Below, in pieces: positions 62,010-64,000 of a stretch of 64,000 nt of DNA. Source of the DNA: Betaproteobacteria bacterium (lineage in GTDB: Bacteria; Pseudomonadota; Gammaproteobacteria; Burkholderiales; Usitatibacteraceae); assembly GCA_016720855.1 (NCBI GenBank), contig JADKJU010000003.1, positions 1-64,000 of the forward strand, read 5' to 3'. Numbering within the stretch: the first letter of the stretch is position 1; each line of letters begins with the position of its first letter. The position numbers and the translations under genes were made by a program. The notes beneath the pieces are model-generated. The model was given only the letters and a program-made list of their open reading frames with translations. It did no database searches and was not told the DNA's origin.

Positions 62010-62975
62010 GTGGCCCGCACCGTTCCCGCCAAGGGCGTCACCGTCCGCAGCCTCGTGCTCGCTGCCGCCGGCCGCCTGGAAAGCGCCGGCGTCTCGTTCG
62101 GACACGGCACGACCAACGCGGTGGACGAGGCCGCCTGGCTCGTGCTGCACTCCCTCGGCCTTCCGGTCGACCGGCTCGATCCCTACCTCGACGTCGCGGT
62201 GGACGCCGGCCGCGCGAAAGCCGCGAACGCCCTCGTCGCGAAGCGCATCCGCACCCGCAAGCCCGCCGCCTACCTGCTGAACGAGGCCTGGCTCGGGCCG
62301 CACCGCTTCTACGTGGACGAGCGCGTCATCGTGCCGCGCTCTTTCATCGCGGAGCTCCTGCGCGTGCGGCTCGCGCCCTGGATCGCCGACCCCTCGCGGG
62401 TGCGATCCGCGCTGGATCTGTGCACGGGATCGGGGTGCCTGGCGATCCTCACCGCGCTCGCCTTCCCGAAAGCCCGGGTCGATGCCGCGGATCTTTCGCC
62501 CGACGCGCTCGTGGTCGCAGGGACGAACGTCGAGGGCTATCGGCTCGGCAAGCGCGTTCACCTCGTGCAGTCCGACCTCTTCGGCTCGCTGGAGGGCCGC
62601 GCCTACGACCTCATCGTCACCAACCCGCCCTACGTGACGGCGGCCTCGATGAGGCGGCTTCCGGAGGAGTACCGCCGGGAGCCGGAAATGGCGCTTGCGA
62701 GCGGCGCCGACGGCCTTGCGCACACGCGCGTCATCCTCGCGAAGGCAGGCAAGCACCTGAATCCCGGCGGGACCCTGGTGGTGGAAATCGGCCACAACCG
62801 CAAGGCCCTGGAGCGCGCCTTTCCGAAGCTGCCGTTCGCGTGGCCCACGGTTGCCGCGGGAACCGGGTTCGTCTTCGTGCTCAAGCGGGAGTCCCTTCCC
62901 GCGCCGGGGGACTGTCCCCATTTCCGCGATAATGGGGGTCACGCAGACAAGCGCAACAGACCCCGATCCGGGTAG
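62010..62975 (+). CDS. prmB: Ribosomal protein L3 N5-glutamine methyltransferase
   Basis: Methylates a glutamine of L3 (EC 2.1.1.298). 321 residues from GTG 62010. N-terminal helical domain, then SAM domain with [14 protein letters not shown] and [11 protein letters not shown] (NPPY motif binding the glutamine amide); [17 protein letters not shown] [12 protein letters not shown] marks PrmB. The usual end is near VFVLKRESL; about 24 extra residues ([14 protein letters not shown]...) are encoded by the palindrome-bearing sequence that follows. Confidence 0.95.
   Translation: MARTVPAKGVTVRSLVLAAAGRLESAGVSFGHGTTNAVDEAAWLVLHSLGLPVDRLDPYLDVAVDAGRAKAANALVAKRIRTRKPAAYLLNEAWLGPHRFYVDERVIVPRSFIAELLRVRLAPWIADPSRVRSALDLCTGSGCLAILTALAFPKARVDAADLSPDALVVAGTNVEGYRLGKRVHLVQSDLFGSLEGRAYDLIVTNPPYVTAASMRRLPEEYRREPEMALASGADGLAHTRVILAKAGKHLNPGGTLVVEIGHNRKALERAFPKLPFAWPTVAAGTGFVFVLKRESLPAPGDCPHFRDNGGHADKRNRPRSG
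62907..62937. repeat. GGGGAC/GTCCCC palindrome overlapping prmB 3' end
   Basis: GGGGAC-T-GTCCCC (62907-62919) is overlapped by a second pairing CCCCATT (62916-62922) with AATGGGG (62931-62937). Its core is the same as the repeats at 51153 and 51611. GATAAT inside it (62928-62933) could be a -10 for pdxH, though no -35 is evident. Confidence 0.65.
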
Positions 62976-62980
62976 ACGCC

Positions 62981-63613
62981 ATGAAAATCGCCGACCTTCG
63001 CAAGGACTACGCGCTCAAGCGCCTCGACGAGACCGACGTTGACGCCGATCCGTTCAGGCAGTTCCATGCCTGGCTCAAGGAGGCGTTGGAGGCCGAGGTT
63101 CTCGAGCCCACCGCCATGACGCTCGCCACGGTCGACGACGAGGGCCGCCCCTCGGCACGCATCATGCTGCTCAAGGCGCTCGACGATCGCGGCTTCGTCT
63201 TCTACACGAACTACGAGAGCCGCAAGGGCCGGCAACTCGCCGCGCACCCGAACGCCGCCCTCACTTTCTTCTGGAAGGAACTGGAGCGGCAGGCGAGGAT
63301 CGAGGGCGCCATCGAAAAGGTGAGCGCCGCCGAAAGCGACGAGTATTTCCACAGCCGCCCGCTCGGTTCCCGCATCGGGGCATGGGCAAGCACCCAGAGC
63401 GCGACGATCGCCAGCCGCCCCTGGCTCGAGGCGCGCGTGCTGGCGGCCGAGGCGCAGTACGGCGACAAGCCGCCGCGCCCGCCGCACTGGGGCGGCTTCC
63501 GGGTGATCCCCGCCAGGCTCGAGTTCTGGCAGGGGCGCCAGAGCCGTCTGCACGACCGCATCGCCTACACGCGCGAGGCGACCGGCTGGGCGATCTCGCG
63601 CCTCTCGCCGTAG
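62981..63613 (+). CDS. pdxH: Pyridoxamine 5'-phosphate oxidase
   Basis: FMN enzyme making PLP (EC 1.4.3.5). 210 residues. Opens [23 protein letters not shown] site [24 protein letters not shown] and [15 protein letters not shown]; substrate-binding [13 protein letters not shown]-terminal [15 protein letters not shown] ending RLSP. PLP is the cofactor of DapC in the same cluster. Confidence 0.97.
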   Translation: MKIADLRKDYALKRLDETDVDADPFRQFHAWLKEALEAEVLEPTAMTLATVDDEGRPSARIMLLKALDDRGFVFYTNYESRKGRQLAAHPNAALTFFWKELERQARIEGAIEKVSAAESDEYFHSRPLGSRIGAWASTQSATIASRPWLEARVLAAEAQYGDKPPRPPHWGGFRVIPARLEFWQGRQSRLHDRIAYTREATGWAISRLSP

Positions 63614-63615
63614 AA

Positions 63616-64000
63616 ATGCGAAGTCCCCCCGGCTGCCACGATCCGGTGCGGCTCGAAGCCGAAAGGCTCTCGGCCGGGGCGCTGGACCGGTCGCTGGAAG
63701 CAACGCTCGCGGGACGCGATCCCCACGACCCGCTGTGGATCTTCGCCTACGGCTCCCTCATGTGGAACCCGGGGCTCGCGTTCGTCGCCAAGCGCGTGGG
63801 CACCCTCTACGGCTTCCACCGCAACTTCTGCCTCTGGTCGCGCATCAACCGCGGCACGCCGCAGCGTCCGGGCCTCGTCCTTACGCTCGAGCACGGCGGC
63901 AGCTGCCGGGGCCTTGCATACCGGCTCACGGAATCGACCTCGCGCGAGGAGCTGCGAGCCCTCTGGCGGCGCGAAATGTCGCTGGGCTCCTACCAGCCGC
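63616..64000 (+). CDS. chaC: Gamma-glutamylcyclotransferase ChaC, cut by window edge
   Basis: Glutathione-specific cyclotransferase (EC 4.3.2.7 family). ATG at 63616 lies two bases after the pdxH stop. The first 128 residues are visible: substrate loop WIFAYGSLMWNPGLAF (YGSLxW), VGTLYGFHRNFCLWSRINRG, and LEHGGSCRGLAYRL. The catalytic glutamate lies beyond the edge. Identity rests on the N-terminal half. Confidence 0.9.
   Translation, partial: MRSPPGCHDPVRLEAERLSAGALDRSLEATLAGRDPHDPLWIFAYGSLMWNPGLAFVAKRVGTLYGFHRNFCLWSRINRGTPQRPGLVLTLEHGGSCRGLAYRLTESTSREELRALWRREMSLGSYQP

Noticed and set aside
62928..62933. pdxH promoter at GATAAT
   Set aside because: The -10 match is good, but the sequence 16-18 bases upstream is G-rich with no -35 likeness, and the box sits inside a palindrome.

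Overview
The window is high-GC bacterial chromosome, almost certainly from a betaproteobacterium. The evidence is gene order: rpsB-tsf-pyrH-frr-uppS-cdsA-dxr-rseP-bamA-skp-lpxD-fabZ-lpxA-lpxB-rnhB-rRNA methyltransferase followed by ppsA/ppsR, with map-glnD on the other side of rpsB, plus smc-zipA-ligA and dapC-dapD...dapE-prmB. LPS and outer-membrane assembly genes show a Gram-negative envelope; PilU suggests twitching motility. I cannot name the genus. I see no rRNA, tRNA, CRISPR array, transposase or prophage.

Layout. (1) 1-5.1 kb: four genes that are recognisable only by changing frame: a peptide-type ABC substrate-binding protein, an M81/MlrC-like metallopeptidase, an enolase paralogue and an APH-type kinase. 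Nothing after 5.15 kb is frameshifted in this way, so this is either an error-prone contig end or local decay. (2) 5.15-7.4 kb: a CDF metal transporter and a CbbR-like LysR regulator that lie in one transcription unit with the kinase and enolase paralogue, facing a small unknown protein across an operator-like inverted repeat. (3) 7.4-15.7 kb: ketone-body/PHB use (acetoacetyl-CoA synthetase, 3-hydroxybutyrate dehydrogenase), pyroglutamyl peptidase, GST, GNAT, and the divergent ppsA/ppsR pair. (4) 15.7-19.4 kb: a patatin-type Vd autotransporter, a secreted CxxC protein, and the queuosine-precursor transporter YhhQ.

(5) 19.4-34.6 kb, all on the minus strand: the envelope/translation supercluster read from rpsB downward, making S2, EF-Ts, UMP kinase, RRF, undecaprenyl-PP, CDP-DAG, DXP reductoisomerase, RseP, BamA, Skp and lipid A enzymes. 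rpsB has a sigma70-like promoter and a leader that can fold as a pseudoknot. (6) 34.6-35.7 kb: an AT-richer islet with an unknown lipoprotein and a coupled small secreted protein, inserted between rpsB and map. (7) 35.8-47.4 kb: map, glnD, a REC-GGDEF regulator with an unusual start, a Spy-like protein, tandem small membrane proteins, def, a purine-salvage pair, galU, ligA and zipA. (8) 47.4-52.5 kb: smc, queF and a DMT exporter, with several palindromic repeats. (9) 52.5-56.9 kb: a three-gene glycan cassette in which both the first glycosyltransferase and the methyltransferase end in predicted coiled coils. (10) 56.9-64 kb: dapC, dapD, pilU, an Mpo1-like protein, dapE, prmB, pdxH and the start of chaC.

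Themes that cut across the genes: small palindromic repeats run into coding ends (the rRNA methyltransferase C-terminus, the EamA C-terminus, probably the PrmB tail and the region before QueF). Many neighbours are coupled by ATGA or TGATG overlaps. The most plausible undescribed systems are the LysR-CDF-kinase-enolase-paralogue unit and the coiled-coil glycan methyltransferase cassette.
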